Shown here piece after piece: positions 5,487 through 5,614 of a stretch of 5,614 nt of DNA. The notes under the pieces were generated by a model that was given only the letters and a program-made list of their open reading frames with translations, made no database searches and was not told the DNA's origin. Each line of letters starts with the position of its first letter. Positions within the stretch are counted from its first letter, which is position 1. Origin of the DNA: an uncultured Lachnospiraceae bacterium (lineage in GTDB: Bacteria; Bacillota; Clostridia; Lachnospirales; Lachnospiraceae); NCBI GenBank assembly GCA_902783305.1, contig CACZQU010000045.1:1-5614 (forward strand), written 5' to 3'. Position numbers and translations under genes: made by a program.

Positions 5487-5614
5487 GATATTCCCTGTCC
5501 ATATGATGATATCCGATCCGTTGAAGCGCAGGATAAACGCATCAATTTGCAGGCATATGCCGCGCGTAGGGCGATGGCCCGAAATGACACGCTCTCGCTC
5601 GTCCTCAGCGTAGC

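Overview
The window reads as a chromosomal housekeeping block from a moderately GC-rich Gram-positive anaerobe. It is most likely a member of the Bacillota, class Clostridia, and probably Lachnospiraceae. This placement is inferred from strong AGGAGG-type ribosome binding sites, the gene order, a ZapA with a coiled-coil tail, and a RodA/FtsW-type protein with an N-terminal membrane extension of a kind I associate with that family. It does not rest on any database search.

Every gene I can support lies on the minus strand, so transcription runs from high to low coordinates. In that order they are ruvA (5473-4865), a 281-nt spacer, ruvB (4583-3585), a 151-nt spacer with a promoter-like site and a foldable leader, zapA (3433-3008), a 166-nt spacer with a strong hairpin, a 744-residue U32-family protein resembling the RNA hydroxylase RlhA (2841-607), a 248-nt spacer, and the first 119 codons of a RodA/FtsW/SpoVE-type cell-wall polymerase that runs off the low end of the window (358-1).

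The genes fall into three functions: Holliday junction migration and resolution (RuvA, RuvB), division-ring assembly and septal or lateral peptidoglycan synthesis (ZapA, RodA/FtsW), and probable ribosomal or transfer RNA modification (U32). No rRNA, tRNA, CRISPR array, insertion sequence, or phage or plasmid gene was found.

The coding content is ordinary. The less usual material is in the spacers. For genes that all point the same way, the gaps are wide (151-281 nt). They carry inverted and direct repeats, and the ruvA-ruvB gap holds a weak small open frame. I see no strong evidence for a new biological system, so these spacer observations are offered as modest leads.
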